Assembly: GCA_038230335.1 (NCBI GenBank)
Contig: JBBRNL010000004.1
Location: 124,001 to 188,000, forward strand
Source of the DNA: JBBRDU01 sp038230335
GTDB taxonomy: Bacteria > Verrucomicrobiota > Verrucomicrobiia > Chthoniobacterales > UBA10450
DNA length: 64,000 nucleotides
Direction: 5' to 3'
In this document: one piece after another, positions 1 through 8,834 of the stretch
Layout of the letters: the number at the start of each line of letters is the position of its first letter
Numbering within the stretch: position 1 is the stretch's first letter
Position numbers and translations under genes: made by a program
The notes under the pieces: generated by a model
Told to the model about the DNA's origin: nothing
Seen by the model: the letters and a program-made list of their open reading frames with translations, nothing else
Databases searched by the model: none

Positions 1-2
1 CA

Positions 3-317
3 GTCGGCCCCTTCGCCACCAGCTTTTCGACTGAAACTGCGAAGCTTTATGCCCGCTGGCAGGGCCGCGGCCTGCACAATCAAGCCAATATCCGCGCGCT
101 TTGGATTGCCGAAAATGTGGGCGACGTGGCACCAGCCAATTATACCATCGACGAAGCGACCGCCGTGGCCAGTATCCCGGACGCGCGCGGGGTCTTTACC
201 TTGTCCCGCCCGGACGAGGGCTGGGCGGCAGGGACTTACCGCGTCGAATTCTACGTGGACGACGAACTGATCGATACGGTCAAGTTGAAGATCAACCCAA
301 CGGATCGATTCAAGTAA
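3..317 (+). CDS. C-terminal fragment of an unidentified protein (5' end outside window)
   Basis: An open frame enters from the left edge and stops with TAA at 315-317, giving about 104 residues. The visible part is hydrophilic and has a beta-rich look, with segments such as FATSFSTETAKLYARW near the start and GTYRVEFYVDDELIDTVKLK near the end. The ending, in which a strand-forming 'aGtYrVEfYvDdeLidtvkl' stretch closes the protein, resembles the C-terminal domain often found in secreted or periplasmic proteins of unknown role. I cannot name the family. The true start and any signal peptide lie outside the window. Confidence 0.6.
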   Translation, partial: VGPFATSFSTETAKLYARWQGRGLHNQANIRALWIAENVGDVAPANYTIDEATAVASIPDARGVFTLSRPDEGWAAGTYRVEFYVDDELIDTVKLKINPTDRFK

Positions 318-384
318 GCGTATGGGTGATTTTTTCGAATCCAAAGGGCCGGGGCGGCGCATCTAACTGGTTAGAGCGCTTATT

Positions 385-1029
385 ATGAAGAGAACATCGA
401 TTTTCATCCTTGTGGCCCTGACCCTGGCTTTCACCTGTTGCCGGTGGCTGGGCGTGAGAGGCAATGGACACCTCAAGACAGAGCAGCGAAACATCATCGA
501 TTTCGCGGAATTACAGGCAACCGGGTCGTTTGACGTGGAGTGGCGCAGTGGCCCTCCCTCCCTCACGATCACAACGGACGAGAATCTCCTGCCTTACGTG
601 GAGAACGAAATCCGGGACAACAGCCTGCGTTTGCGCGTGCGCGAGCGCGTTCTCCCGACCCATGGCCTCAAGGTGGTCATCTCCAGCTCGCAGCGCACCG
701 GCTCAAAATTGACCGGCGCATCAGAATTGGTGGCGCACCAGCTGACGGGCACTACCTATGCCGTGCAAACCACCGGCGCGGCCGATATTAAACTGGACGG
801 TACGGTCGATCATCTGCTCGCCGACATGACCGGCGCGAGCGAACTCAGCGCCAAGTCGCTCCAAACCCGAACGGCTGAAATTTCTACCACAGGCGCGGCC
901 AGCGCCGAAGTCTCGGTGAGCGAAAGTTTGAAGGTCACCATCACGGGGGCGGGTGAAGTTGTTTATCACGGCAATCCTTCCGTGCAGAAACATGTGACCG
1001 GAGCGGGCGAAATTCGGCACAAGGACTAG
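385..1029 (+). CDS. Exported DUF2807 (head GIN domain) protein
   Basis: The 214-residue protein starts with a short hydrophobic signal segment (residues 1-20) containing CC at 18-19, so a lipoprotein is possible, though the lipobox is poor. The body carries repeated T-G-A-[SAG] turns (TGASEL, TGAADI, TGASEL, TGAASA, TGAGEV, TGAGEI), the hallmark of the DUF2807 'head GIN' right-handed beta-helix-like fold. The family is exported and called putative adhesin, but its biochemical role is unknown. The start ATG at 385 gives the signal peptide directly. It stands between a truncated gene and a membrane-protein gene, with no evident operon partner. Confidence 0.8.
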   Translation: MKRTSIFILVALTLAFTCCRWLGVRGNGHLKTEQRNIIDFAELQATGSFDVEWRSGPPSLTITTDENLLPYVENEIRDNSLRLRVRERVLPTHGLKVVISSSQRTGSKLTGASELVAHQLTGTTYAVQTTGAADIKLDGTVDHLLADMTGASELSAKSLQTRTAEISTTGAASAEVSVSESLKVTITGAGEVVYHGNPSVQKHVTGAGEIRHKD

Positions 1030-1131
1030 ACGGCAGCAGCATCCGCCTCGGCCCAATGGCGCCGGACTGATGCGGAATGCATTGCGCTCGTCCTATTTAC
1101 GATCGTTGCATTTGCGCCCTTCCGTTCGCCC

Positions 1132-1200
1132 ATGAAATGGAACTATCTTGTCTCCTATGCCTTCATCATCGGTGCGGTATTTTTCGCGTTTAAGTTCTAA
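1132..1200 (+). CDS. Possible 22-residue single-span membrane peptide
   Basis: ATG at 1132 opens a 22-codon frame ending in TAA at 1198-1200. It encodes a very hydrophobic peptide (WNYLVSYAFIIGAVFFAF between two lysines) that looks like one transmembrane helix. It overlaps the upstream part of the next gene in another frame, so both cannot use all of their possible starts equally. It could be a leader peptide or a chance frame, and no Shine-Dalgarno sequence is obvious. Confidence 0.25.
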   Translation: MKWNYLVSYAFIIGAVFFAFKF

Positions 1201-1699
1201 TGCCTATGTTGGCGGCGGCACGGGATACCTCACGAGGTATCGCCGGGTTCTTGGCCTCTTCATTTTCGGATTAGTCCTGAGCGGCCTGAGCGCTTTCCCC
1301 CTGCGAGCCGAACTCTCCATTCTGTTGAACCTGCTCGGCATTCCCGACGCGTCCGCCTTTCCGAGCCTGCCCGGAGTGCGCCACTGGATCGCCTTCGTCG
1401 CTTTCGGATTGCAACAGACCTACGCCCATTTCCCATTTTTTGGCTACGCCAGCGACTGGCTCGCCTTCAGTCACATCGTCATCGCGCTTTTTTTCATTTT
1501 GCCGCTGCTTGACCCACGACGTTACCGCGGCGTGCTCAATGTCGGTCTGTTCGCCTGCGCCGGGGTATTTCTCATCGCCCTCATCTGCGGCCCCATCAGG
1601 GAGATTCCCTGGTTTTGGCGGCTGATTGATTGCGGTTTCGGCCTGCTCGGAGCCATTCCGCTACTCTATTGCCTCAGCCTAACGGATCGAATGGAGTAG
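1157..1699 (+). CDS. Integral membrane protein of unknown function
   Basis: The protein is about 180 residues with four hydrophobic stretches: VLGLFIFGLVLSGL, the region around HWIAFVAFGLQQTY, SHIVIALFFILPLL, and VGLFACAGVFLIALIC followed by a last helix FGLLGAIPLLYCLSL. I do not recognise a catalytic motif. The start is uncertain: TTG 1148, ATG 1157 and GTG 1172 are in frame, and the conserved-looking part begins only at LTRYRRVLG, about 25 residues in. It converges with the M2 peptidase gene, with about 20 bp between the stop codons. Confidence 0.65.
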   Translation: MPSSSVRYFSRLSSNAYVGGGTGYLTRYRRVLGLFIFGLVLSGLSAFPLRAELSILLNLLGIPDASAFPSLPGVRHWIAFVAFGLQQTYAHFPFFGYASDWLAFSHIVIALFFILPLLDPRRYRGVLNVGLFACAGVFLIALICGPIREIPWFWRLIDCGFGLLGAIPLLYCLSLTDRME

Positions 1700-1720
1700 G
1701 TTTCGTAGAGACACCTGTTC

Positions 1721-3511
1721 CTATTCCCAGCCGATCGGTCGGCCCTTGTTCTGTTCCTCCAGCCAGGCTTGCAGCGGTTTGAAGTACTCAGCCATGGCGC
1801 GCGTCGAAATATCTTCGCCGGTTGCATCCTTTAAGACTTTGCGCCAATCCTCGGTCGCGCCCTTCTTCAAAATATTATCCAGCCAGGCCCCCACCTCCTT
1901 GTTATCCGCGTAATTACAGGATTGCGGGGGCTGATGCAGAATCTTGCGCGCGATGTAATCGTGCAGCTGAAACTTAAACACGGTGGCGAAGGCGTAATTA
2001 TAATAATACGCCGGATTATCGTTGATGTGCGTCTTGGTGGCCGCGTCACAAAACTCCTCGCCGCGAGGCGAGGGCGGTTCCACTCCCTGCATGTCGCTCA
2101 CATATTTCCACCAGCGCGCGTTCCATTGATCGGGCGGCAGGTTGCGCGCGTAGATGTCCGCTTCCCAATGCGGCATGACTCCAGCCGAGAAAAAAATAAA
2201 TGGAATTGAACGAGCCAACGCGTCGTCCAGTAGAAAGGCCGTCTTATCCGCCTTGAAATCGGCCGGCAAAATACCACGTGACTGAAGATACGGCACCTGG
2301 CTCGATGCGAGGGCGATCAATTCTCCAACCCCTTCGTGGAATCCGGGAGCCGCTCCCGTCCGCAGCAGGTACGGGACTTCCGGACGTGTGTAGGCCTTGA
2401 AGTAATAACCGTGCCCCAGTTCGTGGTGCGCCGTGTAAAACCATTTCGAATTTGGCTCAATGCTTTGTAGCGATCGAATGTCGTTTTCCAAGTCGATGTG
2501 CCAGCACGAAGCGTGGGTGTTCTTTTTGCGCTTCGAATTGGGCGGCAGCGGGTAGAGATCCGATTTTGTCCAAAAACTCGCGGGCAAAGGCGAAAAGCCG
2601 AGACCAGTGTAAAATTGCTCGGCCGACTTGATCACCCACTCCGGCTTTCGGCCTTCAAAGTATTTGTCGATATTGGCCGCCTCGACCAGGCCCGTCCATT
2701 CCTGGCTCCATCGATTATTGATCCAGTGAGCAGGGATTTTTTTCGGGACGGGCTGATGATATTTTTCAGCCAGCTTGTACTTCGACCAGGTGTGCAGCTG
2801 CAGATAGAGCGGCCGCACCGTGGCCATCCAATCGTCCAGCATTTTCAGCATCTCGTCCGTCGTCATGCCGTAAGACGCGACCTCGAGAGAAAAGTAATCT
2901 GGATACTTCATCTCCCGGGCCACTCCGTTGCGCAGGTCGCGCAACTTCACGAGGTTTTCCTTCAGCGCCTTGCCCGACTCTTTCGACGCTTCCCATACCT
3001 CCTTCCGCTCGGCTAAATCCGTGCTCGCATCCAGTTTGTTATCGATCTGGTTGGCCGTTATGAGCTGGCCCTTTAGCTTGAACTCAAAGCTGTTCAGCAG
3101 GGAGGCCTGTTTGGTTTCGGCCTCGACGCGCTGCGAGACCAGATCCGGATTGGTCATGGGCCCTTCGGCCGCATTGAGAAGGAGCTGCTTCAACTGCCGA
3201 ACCGTGATTTCATCCAACTCTTTCGCGTGCGCGAGAAGGTCGCGCGCTTCCGTGATCAGCACAGGGTTGCCATTGAACGCAGCGGCCGCTTTGCCCGCGA
3301 CTTCCGCGCCGGCATCGTGCGCGTCGCTGACATCGGTTACGGCCAGCCACTGCGCCTCTTGGTTGACCTTGGACAAGCCCTGATATCCGGTGTTGGCCAG
3401 TTTAAGAAAGCGATCAGCCCGATCCTGAATGGCGGAAGCGCCGAAGGCCAGAACGGGCGCCGCCCAACCAACGACGAAACAAACTCGAAGAGCAGAGCAA
3501 AAGCGATTCAT
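1721..3511 (-). CDS. Exported M2-family (ACE-like) zinc dipeptidyl carboxypeptidase
   Basis: This 596-residue metallopeptidase of family M2 removes C-terminal dipeptides from peptides, probably in the periplasm. It carries the zinc motif HELGH (residues 363-367, inside YTAHHELGHGYYF) and the downstream glutamate ligand in GFHEGVGELI (E393), spaced as in angiotensin-converting enzymes. The ATG at 3511 was preferred over in-frame starts up to 3685 because it places a signal peptide (MNRFCSALRVCFVVGWAAPV) at the N-terminus. It converges with the membrane protein at 1157 and lies downstream of chrA on the same strand. Bacterial M2 enzymes are usually about 600-650 residues, so the length fits. 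Confidence 0.9.
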   Translation of the reverse strand: MNRFCSALRVCFVVGWAAPVLAFGASAIQDRADRFLKLANTGYQGLSKVNQEAQWLAVTDVSDAHDAGAEVAGKAAAAFNGNPVLITEARDLLAHAKELDEITVRQLKQLLLNAAEGPMTNPDLVSQRVEAETKQASLLNSFEFKLKGQLITANQIDNKLDASTDLAERKEVWEASKESGKALKENLVKLRDLRNGVAREMKYPDYFSLEVASYGMTTDEMLKMLDDWMATVRPLYLQLHTWSKYKLAEKYHQPVPKKIPAHWINNRWSQEWTGLVEAANIDKYFEGRKPEWVIKSAEQFYTGLGFSPLPASFWTKSDLYPLPPNSKRKKNTHASCWHIDLENDIRSLQSIEPNSKWFYTAHHELGHGYYFKAYTRPEVPYLLRTGAAPGFHEGVGELIALASSQVPYLQSRGILPADFKADKTAFLLDDALARSIPFIFFSAGVMPHWEADIYARNLPPDQWNARWWKYVSDMQGVEPPSPRGEEFCDAATKTHINDNPAYYYNYAFATVFKFQLHDYIARKILHQPPQSCNYADNKEVGAWLDNILKKGATEDWRKVLKDATGEDISTRAMAEYFKPLQAWLEEQNKGRPIGWE

Positions 3512-3668
3512 GCCGAACGATAACGATCGCACCGTCGCGTGAAAAGTGTTTTGCAATGAGGATGGGGATTGTTTTAATCCCGTACAATCCTGCTGATCCT
3601 GTCCGGTTTTTGTCCTGGCTCTGCGATCTTGCCGGTGAAAATAGCGTTGGCTCGCAACCGAAGTCATT

Positions 3669-5033
3669 TCAATGCGCGACGGCAAATTTCAAAATAAGGC
3701 CGAGCAAGCCGCTGACAAGAACGACTGGAATGACGTTCCATTTCCACCGCAGCATGCCGCCCAGGGCGACTGCGCAGATCGTTAAGGCGAACCCGTCGAG
3801 CATGCTTTGCGGAAAGAGAACCTGCAGACCGAACCACACCGCCAAATTTAAAATGACTCCAACTACGGCGGCCGTCACGGCGGAGAGCGCGGCTTCGAGT
3901 TTCCTATTCCCGCGCAGACGTTCGATGTACGGTCCACCGACCAGAACCCACAGAAAACAGGGTGTAAAGGTCACCCACGTTGTGATGAACGAGCCCCACG
4001 TGGCCGCGCCTAACGGAGACAAACCATCGGGATGCTGCCACGCGCCCATGAAGCCGACGAATTGCACCACCATAATGAGCGGGCCCGGCGTCGTTTCAGC
4101 CAGGCCAAGTCCGTCCATCATCTGATCCGGATGTAACCAGGCATAATGATTGACCGCCTGTTGCGCGACATAAGGCAACACGGCGTAGGCGCCGCCAAAA
4201 GTCACGACGGCCGCCTTGCTGAAAAACAATCCTTCGTGAAATAAAGTGCTCCCCCAACCCTGCGTAAACCCCGCGATCAGTGTCGGAGCTGCCCAGAGTG
4301 CCACGCACACAACCGTGATAAGGAGAGCACGCGGCCACGAAGGTCGGGTGTGCGCAGGCGATTCGTCCTCGTCGCCCAAAACGGATTCAGGTTCAGCCAA
4401 TCCGTCTTTCGAAATAACCTGGAACTTTGCCGGCCAAATGCGCCCTCCCACTAACCCCACAAGCCCAGCGCCGAAAACGATCATGGGGAACGACGCCTTG
4501 AGAAAAAAAATCGCGCCAAATGCAATCGCGGCGAGGCCCCACATCACTTCGTTTTTCAAAGCCTTGCGCCCGATCCGGATGACGGCAGCAATGACAACGG
4601 CCGTGACGGCAGGTTTCAATCCGTAAAAGACAGCCGCGAGCGCCGGCAGATGGCCAAACGCCGCGTAGAGATAACTCAACGCCCAAAGCACAAACATGGA
4701 GGGGATCACGAAAAGCGCGCCCGCCACAATCCCGCCCCAGGTTCGGTGCAACAGCCATCCAATATAGATGGCAAGTTGCTGCGCCTCCGGGCCCGGGAGC
4801 AGCATGCAGTAATTCAAGGCATGGAGAAATCGCGCCTGGCTGATCCATTTTCTCCGTTCGACCAACTCCGTTTGCATGATGGCGATCTGGCCGGCCGGCC
4901 CGCCGAACGAAATAAAACCGAGCTTCATCCAAAACCGGAAGGCTTCGGCGAAGTCCGGAGCGTGTCCTCTCGCTGTACTTTTCTGTTCCAATTGATAATG
5001 ACAATGAAAGCGCGCCGGCAGATTACAACGCAT
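3669..5033 (-). CDS. chrA: Chromate transporter, long-chain CHR family
   Basis: The polytopic inner-membrane protein of about 454 residues has two homologous CHR halves. The first begins FAEAFRFWMKLGFISFGGPAG with the hallmark LLPGPEAQQLA. The second has LFFSKAAVVTFGGAYAVLPYV and AETTPGPLIMVVQF. The F-x-x-G-G and P-G-P motifs in both halves identify the family, which expels chromate or related oxyanions in exchange driven by ion gradients. The first ~27 residues, before APDFAEAF, are not typical of the family, so the real start may be internal. No chrB-like regulator is adjacent, so a chromate role is inferred from family only. Confidence 0.88.
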   Translation of the reverse strand: MRCNLPARFHCHYQLEQKSTARGHAPDFAEAFRFWMKLGFISFGGPAGQIAIMQTELVERRKWISQARFLHALNYCMLLPGPEAQQLAIYIGWLLHRTWGGIVAGALFVIPSMFVLWALSYLYAAFGHLPALAAVFYGLKPAVTAVVIAAVIRIGRKALKNEVMWGLAAIAFGAIFFLKASFPMIVFGAGLVGLVGGRIWPAKFQVISKDGLAEPESVLGDEDESPAHTRPSWPRALLITVVCVALWAAPTLIAGFTQGWGSTLFHEGLFFSKAAVVTFGGAYAVLPYVAQQAVNHYAWLHPDQMMDGLGLAETTPGPLIMVVQFVGFMGAWQHPDGLSPLGAATWGSFITTWVTFTPCFLWVLVGGPYIERLRGNRKLEAALSAVTAAVVGVILNLAVWFGLQVLFPQSMLDGFALTICAVALGGMLRWKWNVIPVVLVSGLLGLILKFAVAH

Positions 5034-5207
5034 TGCTCGAGGGGAAATACGGAATTCACGGGCGCGTGATCTTGATGCTGTAACGGCCTCACTCCGTTGA
5101 GGCGTCTTCGAACGTAATTACCCCGTTCCGCACTCCCGATCACAAGACGCTTTTTTTACACTCGCCTCCGACGACGCAAATGCGTCTCATTGAGGCAGAA
5201 TCTCGCG

Positions 5208-6470
5208 ATGGAAAACCAAGCTTCCCCCGAACCAGGTGCAGGTCCCCTGCGCAAACTGGTCGAGTTTTTCGGACTGCGCCGCAATCTCGTTATCCTGCTC
5301 ATCGCCATTTTTTGCATCGGCGCGGGCGAAGAATTATGGATGCGATTTCTTCCGAAGTACTTAAAGGAACTCGGCGCGACGGTTTTCGTGATCGGTCTTT
5401 ACGACGGGCTTCGCACCTTACTCGGCGCAGTTTACGCCTACCCGGGCGGCATCCTGGTCGATCGCTGGGGACATCGGCGTGCTTTTCTTATCTTCAACCT
5501 GGTGTCGATCGCCGGCTACGCCGTCGTCCTTCTTATTCCTCACTGGGGCGCAGTCATCGGCGGCATGTTTCTGTTCCTCTCCTGGACATGCTTTTCGCTG
5601 CCCGCCACTTTTTCTCTCGTGGCCGAAACCCTGGCCGCGAACCGGCATTCCATGGGAATCGGCATTCAGTCGGTCATCAAACGATTACCGATCATGGTCG
5701 CACCGATCGTCGGCGGAATCTTGATCGACCGGTTTGGTGTTATTCCAGGAGTCCGCATCGGCCTAATTCTGTCAATCCTCCTCTCCGGCGCCACCATCCT
5801 GGTGCAGCGCAAACTTACGGAAGAGCCGCGCGCGCCCCTCCCGGAAGCCGAGCGTTGGAATTTCTGGCGCAGCGCGCGCGAATTCAACGCGCCCCTCAAA
5901 CGATTGCTCCTCAGCGACATCCTTATTCGCTTCTGCGAACGGATTCCCTACGCCTGGGTCGTTATCTTTGCCATGGACTACGTCGGCATGAGCGGAAGGC
6001 AGATCGGGCTGCTCACGATGGTCGAGATGCTGGCCGCAACTCTATGCATTATTCCCGCGGCCCACTTCGCCGACAGGCATGGACGCGAACGCTTTGTCGT
6101 GGTGACATTCATTTTCTTCACCCTCTTTCCGCTCAGCTTGCTCGTAGCCAAGAGTTTTACCGCGCTCTTGATCGCGTTCGCCATTCGTGGGTTCAAGGAA
6201 TTTGGCGACACTTCGCGCAAAGCTTTAATCATCGGCTACTGCGATCCGCAACGGCGCGGCCAGTTCGTCGGCACTTATTATCTGATTCGCGATTTGATCG
6301 TCAGCGTCGGGGCCATCCTGGGGGCTTACTTGTGGAAAGTGAGTCCCGAGTTCAATTTCCTGGGCGCGGCTGCCTTCGGTGCGGCCGGCAGCATCTTTTA
6401 CTTTCGGAGCATGCGGGAATCGCGTCAGGCCGCGTCTCCCATCGTCTTCTTTTCCGGACGCAAGCGATAG
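5208..6470 (+). CDS. Major facilitator superfamily transporter
   Basis: The 420-residue protein has about 12 predicted membrane spans and an MFS signature loop between helices 2 and 3 (GGILVDRWGHRRAF, of the G-x-x-x-D-R-x-G-x-R-R type). A second such loop appears between helices 8 and 9 (AHFADRHGRERF), as expected from the internal duplication. The ATG at 5208 is chosen over 5190 because the extra six residues look like upstream sequence. The substrate cannot be deduced. It is divergent from chrA across about 170 bp that must hold both promoters, and is followed after about 100 bp by a DUF423 gene. Confidence 0.85.
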   Translation: MENQASPEPGAGPLRKLVEFFGLRRNLVILLIAIFCIGAGEELWMRFLPKYLKELGATVFVIGLYDGLRTLLGAVYAYPGGILVDRWGHRRAFLIFNLVSIAGYAVVLLIPHWGAVIGGMFLFLSWTCFSLPATFSLVAETLAANRHSMGIGIQSVIKRLPIMVAPIVGGILIDRFGVIPGVRIGLILSILLSGATILVQRKLTEEPRAPLPEAERWNFWRSAREFNAPLKRLLLSDILIRFCERIPYAWVVIFAMDYVGMSGRQIGLLTMVEMLAATLCIIPAAHFADRHGRERFVVVTFIFFTLFPLSLLVAKSFTALLIAFAIRGFKEFGDTSRKALIIGYCDPQRRGQFVGTYYLIRDLIVSVGAILGAYLWKVSPEFNFLGAAAFGAAGSIFYFRSMRESRQAASPIVFFSGRKR

Positions 6471-6572
6471 CGATTGAGAAAACGACCCATCCTGCGTCGA
6501 CCGCCGAGCCGTTTCTTCTCTCTTTGTACCTTGTTTCGACTTCCAAATTTCGCTATTCGATTTTGTTTCAAG

Positions 6573-6926
6573 ATGCCGACCCTGTTTATCCGGATGGCCG
6601 CGGCCCTCTGCTTCCTGGCCGTCGCGCTCGGCGCCTTTGGCGCGCACGCGCTCAAGGCAACTCTGGAGGAACACGCCATGGGCGAGGTCTGGAACAAAGC
6701 GGTCCTCTACCACTTCGTCCACGCGATCGCGCTCTTTGTGCTTGCTCTGGTGCCGGCGGGACAGCGCAGCGTTTGGTGGTTACTCTTCACCGGAATCGTC
6801 CTGTTCAGTGGCAGTCTTTACCTCATGGCCCTAACGAATGCGCGCTGGCTGGGCGCGATCACCCCTCTGGGCGGTCTCTGTTTTCTGGCCGGCTGGGCCT
6901 GGCTCGTCCTGGCGCCCCGCCCATAG
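6573..6926 (+). CDS. DUF423 small membrane protein (YgdD-like)
   Basis: The 117-residue protein matches the DUF423 family: MAAALCFLAVALGAFGAHALKATL at the start, then YHFVHAIALFVLAL, LFTGIVLFSGSLYLMAL and ITPLGGLCFLAGWAWLVL. This makes four spans with the GAFGAHAL and SLY motifs. The function of the family is unknown. An in-frame start at 6474 would add 33 Arg/Phe-rich residues that do not belong to the family, so ATG 6573 is preferred. It follows the MFS gene on the same strand and precedes the channel gene by 45 bp, so co-transcription is possible. Confidence 0.85.
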   Translation: MPTLFIRMAAALCFLAVALGAFGAHALKATLEEHAMGEVWNKAVLYHFVHAIALFVLALVPAGQRSVWWLLFTGIVLFSGSLYLMALTNARWLGAITPLGGLCFLAGWAWLVLAPRP

Positions 6927-6971
6927 ACTCCTTGTCGAGCTTCTCACTTAGCTGCTACTGTTACGTTCCAA

Positions 6972-8477
6972 ATGTTTAGAGCGTTGCTTGAGACGCAAAA
7001 AGCGGCCATCACGGTCGTTCTTTTCGTCGGGACATTCTTCATTGCCATCTGGATTGGGCGCTTTTTGAAGCGACGGGCCGGGGTCCGCCTCGGGCTAATG
7101 TTTCAAATGTTTTGCCTGGCCTTTGCCTTCTACATCGCGCTCGCTTTCGCCGGCGTGCACGCGCCCTGGAAGAATCACATCGGCGCGATCGCATTTCTCC
7201 TCAGCACCGCGCTCATCGTGGCGCTCGTTAATCGATACATCTGGGATTTTTATTTCGAACAGCGCCGGCAAATCCCCATTCCCCATTTCCTGCGCGAAGT
7301 GGTGGCCATGTTTTTGTTCCTGATCGCGTTGCTCCTTATTCTCAGCGTCGGATATCATGCCGAACGCGAGCTGAAAGGCCTGCTCGCGGGTTCCGGCATC
7401 GCCGCCGTCATCCTCGGCTTTGCCGGGCAGAACCTCTTTGGCGGCATCATTGCCGGCATGTCTCTGCAGATCAACCGTCCCTACAAAGTAGGAGACTGGC
7501 TGCAGGTCGGAGACCGCTATGCCGAAGTGATGGAGATCAACTGGCGCTCCACACGGCTTCGGACCAACGACGGAATCTATCTCGATATCCCGAATAACGA
7601 GATCGTTCGCCAGACCATCATCAATCTCCACTATCCGACCGAAATCCACGCCATGCGCATCCGGGTCGGAGCCGATTACAGCGTGCCGCCCAACCGGGTG
7701 AAGGACGCGCTAAGTCGTGCCGCCATTGGTGCACGCGGCGTCCTCAAGGAACCTCGCGTCAAAGTCTTCCTCGTCGATTTCGCCGATCACGCCATCAGTT
7801 ATGAGGTCAAGTTTTACATGGGCAACCACGCCGCCATCAACGACGTGAACGATGCCATTCGCACGAATATCTGGTACGAATTCAAACGGCAGCGCATTAC
7901 GATTCCCTTCCCCATCCGGACCTTGCACGTGGAGCGGAAATCGACGCGACCGCAGGATGAAGATCACGCCGAAGCCAGCGCCATCCTTCGGGGCGAGCCG
8001 CTCTTCCAGTGTCTATCCGATTCCCAGATCGAGAATCTCGTCAAGGCGTCGCATCTCGATCAATTCGGCCGGGGCGAACGCATCATTGAAGAAGGCGCGG
8101 CCGGCGAATCCATGTTCGTTCTGCTCCAGGGAATGGCTCAGGTCTCGGTCAGCAAAAACGGCAACCCCATTCCGGTGGCCACGCTTACAACCGGAGACTG
8201 CTTTGGCGAAATGTCTTTACTCACCGGAGAACGCCGCAGCGCCACCGTGCACGCGCAGGGCGACTGTTTCGTCATGGAGATCGACAAGGAAGTGATGGGC
8301 GGCGTCATCCGCGAAGCGCCGGAATGTCTGCGCCAGCTCAGTGAAATCCTGGCGGCCCGTCGGCTCGAGACCGAGGGAATCGTCAAGGAAGCTGGATTGC
8401 CGACCGATCACGCCGCCAAGGAGCGCGAGTATCGCGCTACTTTTCTGGCCCGGCTCCAAAAAATGTTCACCCTTTGA
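6972..8477 (+). CDS. MscS-type channel with C-terminal cyclic-nucleotide-binding domain
   Basis: The 501-residue protein has four N-terminal membrane helices (about residues 10-135). An MscS pore and beta domain follows (SGIAAVILGFAGQNLFGGIIAGMSLQINRPYKVGDWLQVG), then a cytoplasmic alpha/beta part to about 315. At about 335-455 lies a cNMP-binding domain with the phosphate-binding cassette GDCFGEMSLLTGERRSATV. This is the architecture of bacterial cyclic-nucleotide-gated (bCNG) members of the MscS superfamily, in which ligand rather than tension is thought to gate the pore. The cassette keeps the G-E and R residues that contact the cyclic phosphate, so the site looks functional. A nucleotide cyclase lies at the far end of the window but is not linked to it. 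Confidence 0.9.
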   Translation: MFRALLETQKAAITVVLFVGTFFIAIWIGRFLKRRAGVRLGLMFQMFCLAFAFYIALAFAGVHAPWKNHIGAIAFLLSTALIVALVNRYIWDFYFEQRRQIPIPHFLREVVAMFLFLIALLLILSVGYHAERELKGLLAGSGIAAVILGFAGQNLFGGIIAGMSLQINRPYKVGDWLQVGDRYAEVMEINWRSTRLRTNDGIYLDIPNNEIVRQTIINLHYPTEIHAMRIRVGADYSVPPNRVKDALSRAAIGARGVLKEPRVKVFLVDFADHAISYEVKFYMGNHAAINDVNDAIRTNIWYEFKRQRITIPFPIRTLHVERKSTRPQDEDHAEASAILRGEPLFQCLSDSQIENLVKASHLDQFGRGERIIEEGAAGESMFVLLQGMAQVSVSKNGNPIPVATLTTGDCFGEMSLLTGERRSATVHAQGDCFVMEIDKEVMGGVIREAPECLRQLSEILAARRLETEGIVKEAGLPTDHAAKEREYRATFLARLQKMFTL

Positions 8478-8834
8478 CTTCCCTGGACAGAAAGGGATCA
8501 CAAATGGCGACAGCCTGCGATCCTGTCATCCCGAGAGCCGGCGAAGGACCTCACAAGCGCTCCGTGGATCACACAAATTGAGTTGGGTGACGCCGTCTGA
8601 ATAGGCGAGATCCTTCGCCGTCTTCGCGGGCTCAGGATGACAAACGCGTGGCGTAAGCTCACTTTCTGTCCTCCGGCCGCGGTGAGAAATCTCCCGATAG
8701 CTATGGTTCAAATGCGCACTTCACCGGCAGGCCACAGACAAGAGGCGTCCCAATGTGCCGTCACCTCTTTCCGGCAAATACCCTTTGCCTGTTAGGCATT
8801 TCTCCATAAAGTCGTGCGCTTTACCGCGCGACCC
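8478..8834. other. Intergenic region with one dispersed repeat
   Basis: This gap between the channel and pyrophosphatase genes is about 350 bp. Its first part holds the inverted-repeat element listed at 8524-8642. In the remaining ~190 bp I see no gene, no convincing promoter and no terminator, although the hppA promoter should be here. Confidence 0.6.
8524..8642. repeat. Dispersed ~119-bp inverted-repeat element, copy 1
   Basis: Both ends carry TGTCATCC(C/T)GAG reading inward, followed by GCGAAG...GGA(C/T)CTC on each arm, so the element could fold into a long imperfect hairpin. The centre contains GTGGATCACACA. The copy at 41301-41418 has the same ends, the same GTGGATCAC(A/G)CA centre and nearly the same length (118 bp). 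No reading frame is present. The element is best seen as a non-coding, REP- or MITE-like repeat; no transposase is in the window. Confidence 0.75.

Noticed and set aside
5180..6979. 599-codon frame overlapping the MFS gene on the same strand in another frame
   Set aside because: Its protein is Arg/His-rich and lacks membrane or domain pattern, while the overlapping frame is a clear MFS transporter.
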